64,000 bases of DNA from Bombilactobacillus folatiphilus (GCF_023380265.1 NZ_CP093366.1:434001-498000); one strand, 5' to 3'; numbered from the stretch's first letter, positions 37,024-47,030 are shown. The notes: generated by a model from the sequence alone, not told the origin. A program made the numbers and translations.

Positions 37024-38384
37024 TACTCCTCATGAAAAAAAGTATGATAAATAGCTTGGACAGCCTTAGGGGCATCAGCCTGTTTGGTGCCCAGCATAAT
37101 GGAAATTCTCGATGCGCCTTGGTTAATCATGTGTAAGCCAATCTGATTTTGAGCCAAAGAATCAATAATTTTTTGGACAACCCCGACTTTATTGGCCATG
37201 CCTTCGCCAACCACCATCAAAATGGCGTAATCATCAATCCATTCTAACTGATCTGGTTGCAAAGTAGCTTGAATTTCTTGGCACATGGCTTGCTTAATAG
37301 CTGGTGTAAATTGTCGCCGATCAAAAATGACGGTCAAATCGTCAATTCCGGAGGGCATATGCTCATAAGAAATCTGATATTTATAAAAAATTTTTAATAA
37401 TTGTAGTGTAAATCCAACTTGCTTATTTAACAAGTAGCGGTGCAAATATAAGGCTGCAAAATGATTGTCGCTGGCAACACCGGTAACAATTTGGTGAGGC
37501 TGCAACTGTTGTTGCGGCACAATCATGGTTCCTGGTAACTGCGGTTGATTGGTATTTTTGATATTAATCGGAATCTGACCTTGAATGGTCGGAATTAGCG
37601 CTTCGTCATGAAAAACTGAAAAACCAGCGTAAGATAATTCTCGTAATTCACGATAGGTCATTTTTTTGATCGGTTGCGGTTGTGCAACGATACGTGGATC
37701 AGCGGCGTAAACTGCGTTAACGTCAGTGAAATTTTCATAGAGTTGTGCGTTGAGCCCCTTGGCTAAAATAGCGCCAGTAATGTCCGAACCACCGCGTGAA
37801 AAAGTGGCGATGTGCTGGTGCGATGTCAGACCGTAAAAGCCAGGCACTATGTAAAAAGTGTGGGGCTGGACAGTTAGTTGCCGCAATTTAGCATAAGTTT
37901 CAGGCAAAATTTCCGCGTCGTTGGGTTGATCGGTCACGGTTAAGCCAATAGTTTGCGGATCCCAAAATTGGGCGGTGTAACCTAACTTTTGAAGCACGAA
38001 TGTGAGTAATTGTGCGTTTAATTTTTCTCCATGAGCCTTAAATGCAGCCAAGAGATACGCGTCAGATGGGTAATTGGTCGTTGCTAAGGCGGTTAACTGC
38101 GTTAATAGCGGTTGCAAATCAGCAGCAGTTAAGGCAAAATTTTGACCAATTTCGGCGTAACGTTGCCAAATGGTCTGAATAATTGCGTTAGGATTTTGAT
38201 GCGCTAAGATGGTCTGCGCGTATTGAATTAAGAGATCAGTCACCTTGGTGTCGTGAGTAAATCGCTTGCCCGGTGCCGAAGTCACAATGACCTGCCGTTT
38301 TGGATCATCTGTAATAATTTTAATAATTTTATCGAATTGTTCCCCGGTCGCTAGTGAACTGCCACCAAATTTTACCACTTTCAT
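37023..38384 (-). CDS. Aspartate kinase
   Basis: Phosphorylates aspartate, the entry to the lysine/threonine/methionine pathway. 453 residues: N-terminal kinase domain with VVKFGGSSLATGEQ and TFSRGGSDITGAILAKGL, then two C-terminal ACT regions (from about 300) for feedback control, ending GASRISIMLG. Located with all other lysine genes, so likely the lysine-dedicated isozyme. No riboswitch of its own was found in the 150 bases upstream on the minus strand. Confidence 0.93.
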   Translation of the reverse strand: MKVVKFGGSSLATGEQFDKIIKIITDDPKRQVIVTSAPGKRFTHDTKVTDLLIQYAQTILAHQNPNAIIQTIWQRYAEIGQNFALTAADLQPLLTQLTALATTNYPSDAYLLAAFKAHGEKLNAQLLTFVLQKLGYTAQFWDPQTIGLTVTDQPNDAEILPETYAKLRQLTVQPHTFYIVPGFYGLTSHQHIATFSRGGSDITGAILAKGLNAQLYENFTDVNAVYAADPRIVAQPQPIKKMTYRELRELSYAGFSVFHDEALIPTIQGQIPINIKNTNQPQLPGTMIVPQQQLQPHQIVTGVASDNHFAALYLHRYLLNKQVGFTLQLLKIFYKYQISYEHMPSGIDDLTVIFDRRQFTPAIKQAMCQEIQATLQPDQLEWIDDYAILMVVGEGMANKVGVVQKIIDSLAQNQIGLHMINQGASRISIMLGTKQADAPKAVQAIYHTFFHEE

Positions 38385-38524
38385 AATTCACCATTTCCTT
38401 TCGCAAAAATCAGCCAAGCACTAATTTTAGCAAAAATAAAATCAATTAATTTGCATTCTAACATTTATTTTTTAATCTGCAACTGTTTGATTTTTAATTC
38501 AAAATTGATTTAAATTAAAATACC

Positions 38525-38553
38525 TTGACAAGAAATAGAATTAATTATAAGAT
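38525..38553 (+). promoter_or_regulatory. Promoter of the lysine operon
   Basis: TTGACA at 38525-38530, 17 bases, TAAGAT at 38548-38553 (an overlapping TATAAG at 38546-38551). It lies directly before the riboswitch. Confidence 0.7.
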
Positions 38554-38555
38554 TT

Positions 38556-38793
38556 GGACTATCGAAGAGGTCGCAGCGGCCATGATTACCGATTGGAGTT
38601 TGTCAACTGAGAACGTCGGGAAAGGGAATGCTGCCGAAGTATTAATCTATTGACAAAAGATTAATGACTGGGACGTGATTGAATAAATCACGGACTGTCG
38701 TAGATCAATCTACGGAGCGCTTTCGACAAATTAAACTCAACTAATAAAGTGATGGGTTCTTTTGTTCGATTGCGGACGAAGGAACCTTTTTTA
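38556..38793 (+). ncRNA. Lysine riboswitch (L box) with terminator
   Basis: The conserved blocks appear in order: TCGAAGAGGTCGC (38563-38575), GTCGGGAAAGGGAATGCTGCCGAAG split over 38615-38639, GACTGGG (38666-38672), GGACTGTCG (38692-38700), GGAGCGC and closing CTTTCGA. The expression platform is a 14-bp GT-containing stem from 38754 to about 38787, followed by TTTTTT. High lysine should favour the terminator and shut off lysA-asd. The aptamer borders are approximate. Confidence 0.92.
38754..38793 (+). terminator. Intrinsic terminator of the lysine riboswitch
   Basis: GGTTCTTTTGTTCG pairs with CGGACGAAGGAACC (G-T pairs allowed) and a T-tract follows. It sits just upstream of the lysA ribosome site. 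Confidence 0.88.
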
Positions 38794-38808
38794 GTTGGAG
38801 GCTTAATT

Positions 38809-40125
38809 TTGCACATGAAAATTAACGTGAATGAACAAGGACATTTAACTATTGGTGGCTGTGATGCGCTTGAGTTGGCGCAAAATTATGAAACCCCCTT
38901 GGTTGTCTATGATGTAGCGCAAATTCGTCAACAATTACGCAGTTATCAGGAGGCTTTTAAGCAGCAACAAATTTCAGCAGTAGTGAGTTATGCCAGCAAG
39001 GCCTTTTGTGCCAAGGCGATTTACCAAGTCGTCCAACAAGAAGGTGCCCATGTAGATGTGGTTTCTGCTGGTGAGTTGGCCACGGCGTTAGCAGCGGGTT
39101 TTGATCCGCAAAATATTAGTTATCATGGCAATAATAAATCTTTGGCTGAGTTAGATTTTGCGATTGCCCAACAAGTTGGTGTGCTTGTGGTGGATAATTT
39201 TTATGAATTAACTTTGTTGCAAAGCTTATTGCATTACAAATATCCACGCCAAACGATTCAAGTGATGTTGCGCATTACACCGGGGATTTCGGCGCATACG
39301 CATGAGTACGATCAAACGGGTCAAATTGATAGTAAGTTTGGTTTTGATGTGAATTCAGGTCAAGCTGAAAAAGCACTGCAACAGGTTTTACAAAATCCAC
39401 AGTTAGATTTAATCGGCATTCATGCGCATATTGGTTCGCAAATCATGGCAGTGGCGGGATTTGAATTATTAGTCGCTAAATTATGTCAGTTAGCGCATGC
39501 TTGGCAGCAAAAATATCACTTTGAAACGAAAATTTTGAATTTGGGTGGCGGTTTTGGTATTCGTTATACCGATTCGGACGAGCCGTTGACAGCACAACAA
39601 TTTGTTGAAGCGATAGTTCAGACTTTGCGTAAAGAATGGGTTAACTCAGATTCCGAGTTGCCACAGGTTTGGATTGAACCGGGGCGTGCAATTGTCGGTA
39701 ATGCAGGTGTTAGTTTGTATACGATTGGTTCGAAAAAAACAATTCCCCATGTGCGCACCTTTTTGACTGTGGATGGTGGCATGGGTGATAACATTCGTCC
39801 AGCTTTATATCAAGCACAATATGAGGCGGTGTTAGCACGAGCGCCGCTAGCTGCTGCTGAACAAACCGTTACAGTGGCGGGACGTTATTGTGAGTCAGGG
39901 GATGTGTTAATTTCACAACAGGCTTTGCCCGCAACACAACCTGGCGATATTTTGGCTGTATTGGCGACTGGAGCTTACGGCTATTCCATGGCATCAAATT
40001 ATAATCGGATTGGCCGACCGGCTGTCGTTTTTGCAGAAGAAGGTCAGGGTCAAATAGTAGTTGCACGTGAAGAAATTGTAGACTTGATGCATTTGGATCA
40101 AGATTATGTCAAAGAAAACGAGTGA
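38809..40125 (+). CDS. lysA: Diaminopimelate decarboxylase
   Basis: PLP enzyme converting meso-diaminopimelate to lysine. Motifs are SYASKAFC (PLP Lys), GIHAHIGSQI, LNLGGGFGIRY, WIEPGRAIVG and GRYCESGDVL. The reading frame opens at 38749, but that lies in the riboswitch terminator. GGAGG at 38797-38801 is 7 bases before TTG 38809 and 13 before ATG 38815, so TTG is favoured. First gene of the seven-gene lysine operon, 6 bases before dapD. Confidence 0.95.
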   Translation: MHMKINVNEQGHLTIGGCDALELAQNYETPLVVYDVAQIRQQLRSYQEAFKQQQISAVVSYASKAFCAKAIYQVVQQEGAHVDVVSAGELATALAAGFDPQNISYHGNNKSLAELDFAIAQQVGVLVVDNFYELTLLQSLLHYKYPRQTIQVMLRITPGISAHTHEYDQTGQIDSKFGFDVNSGQAEKALQQVLQNPQLDLIGIHAHIGSQIMAVAGFELLVAKLCQLAHAWQQKYHFETKILNLGGGFGIRYTDSDEPLTAQQFVEAIVQTLRKEWVNSDSELPQVWIEPGRAIVGNAGVSLYTIGSKKTIPHVRTFLTVDGGMGDNIRPALYQAQYEAVLARAPLAAAEQTVTVAGRYCESGDVLISQQALPATQPGDILAVLATGAYGYSMASNYNRIGRPAVVFAEEGQGQIVVAREEIVDLMHLDQDYVKENE

Positions 40126-40131
40126 AAAATA

Positions 40132-40833
40132 ATGAATACACAAGAAATTATTAAGTTTATTAGTGAAGCACCTAAGAAAACGCCTGTGAAAGTTTTTGTG
40201 AAAGGGCAGTTGGATCAACTTCAAGACACTGAGCCATTAGAAACTTATTTTGGCGATCAAGCAGGTGTGGCATTTGGTGATTGGGCAGATGTACAAACTT
40301 TTTTGCAAGCCAATCAGCAATTGATTAGTGATTATCATTTGGAAGTACAAGCGCGCAATTCTGCTGTTCCGTTATTAGATACGAAAGATGTATCTGCTCG
40401 AATTGAGCCGGGAGCGTTAATTCGTCAGGAAGTGACGATTGGTCAAAATGCGGTAGTCATGATGGGTGCCGTGATTAATATTGGCACACAAATTGGTTCA
40501 GATACGATGATTGATATGGGGGCTGTTATCGGTGGTCGAGCACAAATTGGTGCGCGGGTGCATGTGGGCGCGAATGCAGTGGTGGCTGGGGTGATTGAAC
40601 CAGCTTCCGCGCAACCGGTGGTGATTGGTGATGACGTTTTGATTGGCGCGAATGCGGTCATTTTAGAAGGTGTCCAAGTGGGAGCAGGTGCCGTCGTTGC
40701 AGCAGGTGCGATTGTGACCGAAGATGTATCGCCCAAAAATGTTGTCGGAGGTGTCCCCGCCAAAGTTTTAAAACGTGTTGATGAGCAAACGACGCAAAAG
40801 ATTGGTTTAGAACAAGATTTACGAAAGTTGTGA
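40132..40833 (+). CDS. dapD: Tetrahydrodipicolinate N-acetyltransferase
   Basis: Acetylates tetrahydrodipicolinate in the acetyl-DAP branch (also called dapH). 233 residues: a DapH-type N-terminal domain, then a left-handed beta-helix of hexapeptide repeats ([32 protein letters not shown]). The tail [17 protein letters not shown] is typical. Tightly packed between lysA and dapL. Confidence 0.95.
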   Translation: MNTQEIIKFISEAPKKTPVKVFVKGQLDQLQDTEPLETYFGDQAGVAFGDWADVQTFLQANQQLISDYHLEVQARNSAVPLLDTKDVSARIEPGALIRQEVTIGQNAVVMMGAVINIGTQIGSDTMIDMGAVIGGRAQIGARVHVGANAVVAGVIEPASAQPVVIGDDVLIGANAVILEGVQVGAGAVVAAGAIVTEDVSPKNVVGGVPAKVLKRVDEQTTQKIGLEQDLRKL

Positions 40834-40839
40834 TAGTCG

Positions 40840-41991
40840 ATGTTTAATAAGAAAGAAGACTTAATTCAAGTACGCCGGCATCTTCATCAAATTCCTGAAT
40901 TAGCGCTACAAGAGCAAGAAACGGCAAGCTATTTACGCCAATTGATTGCCCAGTTGCCACAAGACTATTTAATAGTAGAAACAGTTCCAAAATTACCTAC
41001 AGCCATTTTAGTGCGGGTGCAAGGAATAAAGCCCAAACGCACAATTGGTTATCGGGCAGATATGGATGCTTTACCTGTACAAGAATCATCAAGTTGTCAG
41101 TATGGTTCACAACATGCAGGCGTGATGCATGCTTGCGGACATGATTTTCATTTAACGATTGCCTTAGCTGTGTTGGCATATTTTGCACAGCATCAACCGG
41201 TGGATAACTTAGTTTTCTTTTTTCAACCGGCTGAAGAAAGTCAAAGTGGCGCGAAAATTGCCTATCAAGAACAAGCTTTTACTGGGGCATTTCAAGTCGA
41301 TGAATTTTATGCATTACATGTCAAAGATGACCTACCCGTAGGCAAGATTGGTTGTCGTGTCGGAACGTTGTTTGCGGGCACCACAGAAGTGAATGTAGAT
41401 GTTTGCGGCGTAGGTGGACATGCGGCAGCACCTCAAAGAGCTCGGGATGTCATTGTTGCGGCGGCACAATTTGTGACACAAGTTCAGACGATTATAGCCC
41501 GGAGCATTGATCCGTTAGCGAGTGGCGTGATCACTTTTGGTAAATTGAATGCGGGTAGTATCCGCAACGTGATTGCTGATCATGCTCGGTTGGAGGGTAC
41601 GATTCGGGGATTAGATCAGGCCATGATTGAGCAAATTAAACAGCGTTTGCAAGAAATTGCTAATGGGGTTGCAAATAGTTTTCAGGTCAAGGTGGATGTG
41701 AAGTTTAATCAAGGTGGTTATTTGCCAGTAGTGAACCAAGTGGAAATAACGACAAGTTTTATTGATTATTTGCAACAAAATCCACAAGTTTCATTTGTGC
41801 AAACAGCGCCAGCGATGACGGGCGAAGATTTCGGTTATTTGTTGAGCAAGATTCCCGGGATGATGTTTTGGTTGGGTGTTCAAAGTCCATCCGGTTTACA
41901 TACGGCCGGCTTTGAGCCAAATGAAGCTGCGTTGACAGTCGGCGTAAAAACAGTGATTGGTTGGTTAAAGCAAAGAATGGAGGAAAAGTAA
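40840..41991 (+). CDS. dapL: N-acetyldiaminopimelate deacetylase
   Basis: M20-family amidohydrolase of 383 residues, releasing acetate from N-acetyl-LL-diaminopimelate. Metal and catalytic motifs are YRADMDALPV, MHACGHDFHL and FFQPAEES; a dimerisation domain lies in the middle (GVGGHAAAPQRARDV). The operon position between dapD and dapA makes this assignment firmer than for M20 enzymes in general. It ends directly before the dapA ATG. Confidence 0.9.
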   Translation: MFNKKEDLIQVRRHLHQIPELALQEQETASYLRQLIAQLPQDYLIVETVPKLPTAILVRVQGIKPKRTIGYRADMDALPVQESSSCQYGSQHAGVMHACGHDFHLTIALAVLAYFAQHQPVDNLVFFFQPAEESQSGAKIAYQEQAFTGAFQVDEFYALHVKDDLPVGKIGCRVGTLFAGTTEVNVDVCGVGGHAAAPQRARDVIVAAAQFVTQVQTIIARSIDPLASGVITFGKLNAGSIRNVIADHARLEGTIRGLDQAMIEQIKQRLQEIANGVANSFQVKVDVKFNQGGYLPVVNQVEITTSFIDYLQQNPQVSFVQTAPAMTGEDFGYLLSKIPGMMFWLGVQSPSGLHTAGFEPNEAALTVGVKTVIGWLKQRMEEK

Positions 41992-42888
41992 ATGTTTGAT
42001 AAAGTAGAATTGATGACGGCCATTGTGACGCCATTTACAGCAGATAATCAGATTGATTTTGCCGGTTTGGAGCGATTGATTGAGCATTTGTTAAAAACGG
42101 GCAGTCAAGGCTTTGTTGTAGGTGGGACGACTGGTGAGACGGCGACGATGACGCAAGAAGAAAAGTTGTTACTTTATCGCCGTTTTAGTGAAATTGTAGA
42201 TGGACGGGTGCCGGTGATTGCTGGTACGGGATCCAATAATACCCAAGAAACGATTACTTTTACACAACAAGTGGGACAAATTCCCGGCATTGACGCTACT
42301 TTGGTCGTGGTGCCGTATTATAACAAGCCGGATCAGCGGGGAATGATGGAACATTTTCAAGCTGTGGCGGATAAAAGTCCAGTACCATTGATGATTTACA
42401 ATATTCCGGGGCGTACCGGTGTCAAAATGGAACCCAAAACAGTGGTGCAATTGGCACAAAATCCGCAAATTATGGGGATTAAGCAGTGTTGTGACTTGAC
42501 AGATTTGCAGACAATTATTGAGGCTGCTCCTGCTGATTTTCTAGTTTATACCGGTGAAGATGAACAAGCTTTGACAGCCAAAGTGTTAGGCGCAAAGGGT
42601 GTGATTTCGGTGGCTAGTCATTTATACGGACAACAAATGCAGGCTATGTATCAGGCCTTAGAACATGGTCAAATTGAAAAAGCTGGACAATTGCAGCGGC
42701 AATTAACGCCACGAATGCAGGCACTATTTCTTTATCCTTCGCCTTCCGGGGTCAAAGCCACACTCAATGCACAAGGTTTTCAGACTGGTGGTTGTCGTTT
42801 ACCGATTGCAGATTTAAATGACGAACAACAATCCCTGTTAGCACAAGCTTTACAAGTCAATGATTTAGCACAGACGTTAGATTTTTAA
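41992..42888 (+). CDS. dapA: 4-hydroxy-tetrahydrodipicolinate synthase
   Basis: Condenses pyruvate with aspartate semialdehyde. 298 residues in a TIM barrel. The Schiff-base Lys164 is in IMGIKQCCD, Tyr136 in [10 protein letters not shown], the GGTTGE loop is at about 44-49, and VVVPYYNKP also fits. GGAGG just before dapL's stop serves the ATG. No gap to dapL. Confidence 0.96.
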   Translation: MFDKVELMTAIVTPFTADNQIDFAGLERLIEHLLKTGSQGFVVGGTTGETATMTQEEKLLLYRRFSEIVDGRVPVIAGTGSNNTQETITFTQQVGQIPGIDATLVVVPYYNKPDQRGMMEHFQAVADKSPVPLMIYNIPGRTGVKMEPKTVVQLAQNPQIMGIKQCCDLTDLQTIIEAAPADFLVYTGEDEQALTAKVLGAKGVISVASHLYGQQMQAMYQALEHGQIEKAGQLQRQLTPRMQALFLYPSPSGVKATLNAQGFQTGGCRLPIADLNDEQQSLLAQALQVNDLAQTLDF

Positions 42889-42904
42889 GGAAGGTTGGAT
42901 CAAT

Positions 42905-43663
42905 ATGTATCAAGTTTTAGTTGCTGGTGCAACTGGCAAGATGGGGCGCAAGGCGGTGGAACTCATTGAGCAAAAATCAAATTTTGCGTTAGCTGCGGTA
43001 TTGGCACCATCAATTGCTGATTCAGATTTGACTTTGCCACAGACGACTCAATGTTTTAGTGATTTAAGTCAAATTAATCATTCCTACGATATTTGGCTGG
43101 ATTTCACGACACCGCAGGCTGTTTATCAAAATACGGAATTTGCTTTGCAACACCAAATGCGGCCGATTATTGGGACGAGCGGTTTGACTGAGCAGCAAGT
43201 GGCAAGTCTACAACAATTAGCACAACAGCAGCAAATTGGTGGTTTGATTGCACCAAACTTTGGTTTATCGGCTGTCTTATTAATGAAGTTTGCTAAAATG
43301 GCCGCGCAATATTTGCCCGATGCAGAGATTATTGAATTGCACCATGCTGATAAAAAAGATGCTCCTTCAGGGACTGCCTTGGCGACTGCTCAACAAATTC
43401 AAGCTGGCAGAACGCAACCAGTTAAGAAAACGTGGTCTCAAAATTCGGCTCGTGGTTTGAACGTCGATGGTGTCCCGATTCATGCAGTCCGCTTGCCGGG
43501 CTATATTGCCCATGAAGAAGTTTTGTTTGGTGGAACGGGCGAAGCGTTGACCATTCGGCAAGATTCGTTTGATCGCGGCTCCTTTATGACCGGTGTTAAC
43601 GTGGCTTTAGATAAAATTAGCGATTTGACACAATTAGTTTTTGGCTTGGAAAACTTATTATAG
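42905..43663 (+). CDS. dapB: 4-hydroxy-tetrahydrodipicolinate reductase
   Basis: NAD(P)H-dependent reductase of 252 residues. Nucleotide motif VAGATGKMGRKA at the N-terminus, substrate motif ELHHADKKDAPSGTA, and C-terminal GVNVALDKI. AAGGTTGG-type ribosome site before the ATG. Third step of the lysine branch, in order with dapA. Confidence 0.96.
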   Translation: MYQVLVAGATGKMGRKAVELIEQKSNFALAAVLAPSIADSDLTLPQTTQCFSDLSQINHSYDIWLDFTTPQAVYQNTEFALQHQMRPIIGTSGLTEQQVASLQQLAQQQQIGGLIAPNFGLSAVLLMKFAKMAAQYLPDAEIIELHHADKKDAPSGTALATAQQIQAGRTQPVKKTWSQNSARGLNVDGVPIHAVRLPGYIAHEEVLFGGTGEALTIRQDSFDRGSFMTGVNVALDKISDLTQLVFGLENLL

Positions 43664-43678
43664 AAAGAAGGACCCAGT

Positions 43679-44863
43679 ATGCCAGAATTAGCGAAAGAAT
43701 TGCGTAATGTAACTAACCAAACTTTGGCAACAATTCAACCATCGGCAATTAGAAAATTCGATCAGGAAATTTCCCAAATTCCCGGAATTATTAAATTAAC
43801 TCTGGGTGAACCAGACCTCAATACGCCTGAGCACGTGAAACAAGCAGCAATTGCTAGTATTGCTCAAGATGATTCGCATTATTCGGCACCAAAGGGGAAA
43901 ATGTCACTGCGCCAAGCAATTAGCGCTTATTTAAGGCGAAAGCAGAATATAACTTATGATCCAGAAACAGAAATTATCGTAACTGTCGGCGCGACTGAAG
44001 CCTTGACCGCAACGATTTTTTCCTTGGTGAATCCCGGTGATGAAGTGATTATTCCAACTCCTTCATATGCATTATATTTTCCATTATTAAAATTAGCGGG
44101 AGCTAAGTTAATCGAAATTGACACTTCGACGACCCAATTTGTCTTAACACCGGAAACTTTAGCGCAAACATTGGTACAACATCCGCAAGCTAAATTTATT
44201 ATTTTAAATTATCCCGGTAATCCGACGGGGCAAGAATATTCCAAAACTTTACTACAACAATTAGCCGCGGTGATTAGACAATATCCTTTAGGCGTGATTG
44301 CCGATGAAATTTATAGTGAGTTGGTTTATGAGCAACCGCATTATTCGATTGCGCGAATCTTGCCAGAGCGCACGGTTTTGGTCAACGGTTTATCCAAATC
44401 ACATGCGATGACGGGCTATCGTTCGGGTTATGTGGTAGCTCCAGGACCTTGGATTCAGGCAATTGCTAAAATGCATGGTTTTCTAGTGACTTGTCCACCA
44501 GATACGGCGCAAGCTGCCGCACTTGAAGCTTTGAGTACTGGTGATGAAGATCCACAGGCAGCTGTGACCGTTTATCAACATCGTCGCGATGATTTGGAAC
44601 AAGCTTTGGTCAACTTAGATTTTCAACCGTTGCATCCCCAAGGGGCGTTTTACTTGTTTGCTAAAATTCCGGCACAATATGGTGATGATGATTTAACTTT
44701 TGCACGGCAATTGGCGCAAAAAGCTAAAGTTGGTTGTACACCGGGACGTGCTTTTGGTCAAGGCGGTCAGGGTTATTTGCGGTTTTCATATGCGTCTAGT
44801 GATGAAATTTTGCAACAAGCAGTGCAACGGATTACGTATTTTTTAAATGGAGGAATTGATTGA
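43679..44863 (+). CDS. patA: Aminotransferase, probable N-acetyl-LL-diaminopimelate aminotransferase
   Basis: Class I PLP aminotransferase, 394 residues. PLP Lys240 is in NGLSKSHAMTGYRSG, with NYPGNPTGQ and VIADEIYSELVYE. The family covers many substrates. Placement in the lysine operon, where no other aminotransferase is present, indicates the N-acetyl-L-2-amino-6-oxopimelate reaction. Its stop overlaps the asd start by one base (TGATG). Confidence 0.9.
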   Translation: MPELAKELRNVTNQTLATIQPSAIRKFDQEISQIPGIIKLTLGEPDLNTPEHVKQAAIASIAQDDSHYSAPKGKMSLRQAISAYLRRKQNITYDPETEIIVTVGATEALTATIFSLVNPGDEVIIPTPSYALYFPLLKLAGAKLIEIDTSTTQFVLTPETLAQTLVQHPQAKFIILNYPGNPTGQEYSKTLLQQLAAVIRQYPLGVIADEIYSELVYEQPHYSIARILPERTVLVNGLSKSHAMTGYRSGYVVAPGPWIQAIAKMHGFLVTCPPDTAQAAALEALSTGDEDPQAAVTVYQHRRDDLEQALVNLDFQPLHPQGAFYLFAKIPAQYGDDDLTFARQLAQKAKVGCTPGRAFGQGGQGYLRFSYASSDEILQQAVQRITYFLNGGID

Positions 44864-45912
44864 TGACCAGTTATAATGTAGCAATTTTGGGCGCAACGGG
44901 CGCAGTGGGAACACGCATGATCGAACAATTAGAAACTAGTTCGATTCCGGTCAAAACGGTTAAATTCTTGGCATCTAAACGTTCAGTTGGCAAAGTTTTG
45001 CGGTTTAAAGGACAGGATGTCAAAGTAGAAGAGGCAACTCCTGAAGTTTTTCGCGGTGTGGATTTGGTTTTGTCTTCAGCGGGCGGGTCAGTTTCTAAAA
45101 AATTGTTGCCTGCAGCTGTCAAAGCTGGTGCAGTATGTGTGGATAATACGAGTGCTTTTCGAATGGATCCTAACGTTCCGTTAGTAATCCCTGAAGTTAA
45201 TCGGGCTGCCTTGGCGCAACATCAAGGTATTATTGCTAACCCTAATTGTTCGACAATTCAAATGTTGGTAGCTTTAGCGCCTATTTATCGGCAATATGGC
45301 TTAAAGCAAATTGTAGTTTCTACTTATCAAGCTGTTTCTGGTGCGGGACAATCGGCAATCAATGAATTATTGCAGCAAACGCAACAATACCTGAAACAAG
45401 AGCCGTTGACAGCGAATATTTTACCGACAAAAAATGATATTAAGCATTATCCGCAAGCTTTTAATTTGTTGCCGCAGATTGACGTATTTGAAGATTCTGG
45501 TTATACGCATGAAGAGTGGAAGATGATTCATGAAACCAAGAAAATTTTATTGGCTGATCCTGATGCAACTCAAATCAAAGTGACAGCTACTTGTGTCAGA
45601 GTTCCCGTGGTGATTGGTCATGGCGAATCAGTTTACTTTACAGTAACGGATCAAACAGCGACCACAACACAAATTCGCGACCTTTTGGCTAAATCCCCAG
45701 GAATTGTAGTACAAGATGATACACGACAACAATTTTATCCACAGCCTTTGAATGCTGAAGGAAAACGTGAGACTTTTGTTGGGCGTTTGCGACCTGATTT
45801 AGAAAATACAGGTGCTTTTAACTGTTGGGTTGTTTCAGACAACTTGTTGAAGGGCGCAGCTTGGAATACAGTACAGATTGCGGAATGCTTGATTGAAGAT
45901 CATTTATTATAA
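44863..45912 (+). CDS. asd: Aspartate-semialdehyde dehydrogenase
   Basis: Reduces aspartyl phosphate to the semialdehyde, the branch point of the pathway. About 349 residues. N-terminal VAILGATGAVGTRM binds NADP, the catalytic Cys is in IIANPNCSTIQ, the His region is EEWKMIHETKK, and RVPVVIGHGESV is present. ATG 44863 with GGAGG at 44849-44853 is favoured over the frame's first TTG. Last gene of the operon. Confidence 0.95.
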   Translation: MTSYNVAILGATGAVGTRMIEQLETSSIPVKTVKFLASKRSVGKVLRFKGQDVKVEEATPEVFRGVDLVLSSAGGSVSKKLLPAAVKAGAVCVDNTSAFRMDPNVPLVIPEVNRAALAQHQGIIANPNCSTIQMLVALAPIYRQYGLKQIVVSTYQAVSGAGQSAINELLQQTQQYLKQEPLTANILPTKNDIKHYPQAFNLLPQIDVFEDSGYTHEEWKMIHETKKILLADPDATQIKVTATCVRVPVVIGHGESVYFTVTDQTATTTQIRDLLAKSPGIVVQDDTRQQFYPQPLNAEGKRETFVGRLRPDLENTGAFNCWVVSDNLLKGAAWNTVQIAECLIEDHLL

Positions 45913-45947
45913 AAAAACTGATTGAAATGAATTCAATCAGTTTTTTA
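45908..45947. terminator. Bidirectional terminator at the end of the lysine operon
   Basis: Stem AAAACTGATTGAA/TTCAATCAGTTTT with flanking A- and T-tracts; shared with the convergent DUF218 gene. Confidence 0.88.
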
Positions 45948-47000
45948 GTTGGTGAACCAAGCCCAAACATCAAACAGTGAAACTCCTAAAATGAAAGTTA
46001 AGCAACAGATGTGAAAAATTTTGTGATTGGCTAACAAAGCTAGGTATTCACGTAGAAAAGCATTGGGAATAAAGAAGCGGCTGGTTTTCGCACCAATGCC
46101 AGAAATATTCAGCCCAACAAAGCGAGCATAACCGGCAGCACGAAAAGTATGGTAATCGCTGGTTGCAAAAATTCCACGGTGTGGATTGAGCTGATGTTGA
46201 TATACAATTTGTTGAGAAAATTTCATGTTTTCATAAGTGTTGCGTGACTTTTCTTCACTAACAACCATTTTTGGAGCAATGCCCTGAGCTAACACATAAT
46301 TTTTCATAGCTTGACCTTCAGGAATGGTCTCATCGTCCCCCTGTCCGCCAGAACAGATAATCAAGGGAAAGTGCCCGCCGCGTTCAACTTGTTTACGTGC
46401 AAAATTCAATGCAACATCAACTCTCGAAGCTAATAGGGGGGAGACTTGATCGCCATGAAATAGCCCCGCACCCAAAATAATAATGTAATCTTGATCAAAT
46501 TTGGGATGGTATAGTCTTGTAATCAAAAATGAAGTGACGAATGCTAAGAACCAAAAGAGGATATAGATGACAATGGGCGCCACGACATGTTTATAAAGTA
46601 TTAAAATTTGTTCAGATAAAAAATTATTAGTCCATAAACGAATGAGCGGCAGTAAAAGGAAGCCAATTCCTAAAATTAAAGTAAGATTATTGGTCAAAGA
46701 ATGATTCTCTTTATGCCAAACAATGATAGCGTTCCATAATAATAAAAAACCTAAAGATAAATATAAAATTAAAATACAGCCATAGATGATAGTAATAATA
46801 ATATAAGTTATGAGATATAGCCAGTGAATACGAAGCGTTTGTGCACTGACGACACTGGCCACGCCGAAAGTAAACAGAATAAGATTGGTTAGGGCACCAT
46901 TCAGCAAACGAAACTTGTTTTGATGAAGACTCACAATAAGTGTGATACTAAACAACCCCGTTAGCGACCATAAAACTATCATTAAATTGTAAGCATTCAT
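45945..47000 (-). CDS. YdcF/SanA-like DUF218 membrane protein
   Basis: 351 residues. The N-terminal half has about six to seven hydrophobic helices. A DUF218 domain follows (from about 170): DYIIILGAGL, SPLLASRVDVAL, ICSGGQGDDETIPEGQAMKNY and EEKSRNTYENMKFS. A last helix (FHICCLTFILGVSLF) closes the protein. Some DUF218 proteins act in envelope integrity; the enzymatic role is not established here. Confidence 0.88.
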   Translation of the reverse strand: MNAYNLMIVLWSLTGLFSITLIVSLHQNKFRLLNGALTNLILFTFGVASVVSAQTLRIHWLYLITYIIITIIYGCILILYLSLGFLLLWNAIIVWHKENHSLTNNLTLILGIGFLLLPLIRLWTNNFLSEQILILYKHVVAPIVIYILFWFLAFVTSFLITRLYHPKFDQDYIIILGAGLFHGDQVSPLLASRVDVALNFARKQVERGGHFPLIICSGGQGDDETIPEGQAMKNYVLAQGIAPKMVVSEEKSRNTYENMKFSQQIVYQHQLNPHRGIFATSDYHTFRAAGYARFVGLNISGIGAKTSRFFIPNAFLREYLALLANHKIFHICCLTFILGVSLFDVWAWFTN

Positions 47001-47030
47001 AAATTTATCCTTTAGATTGATTGGAGTTCA

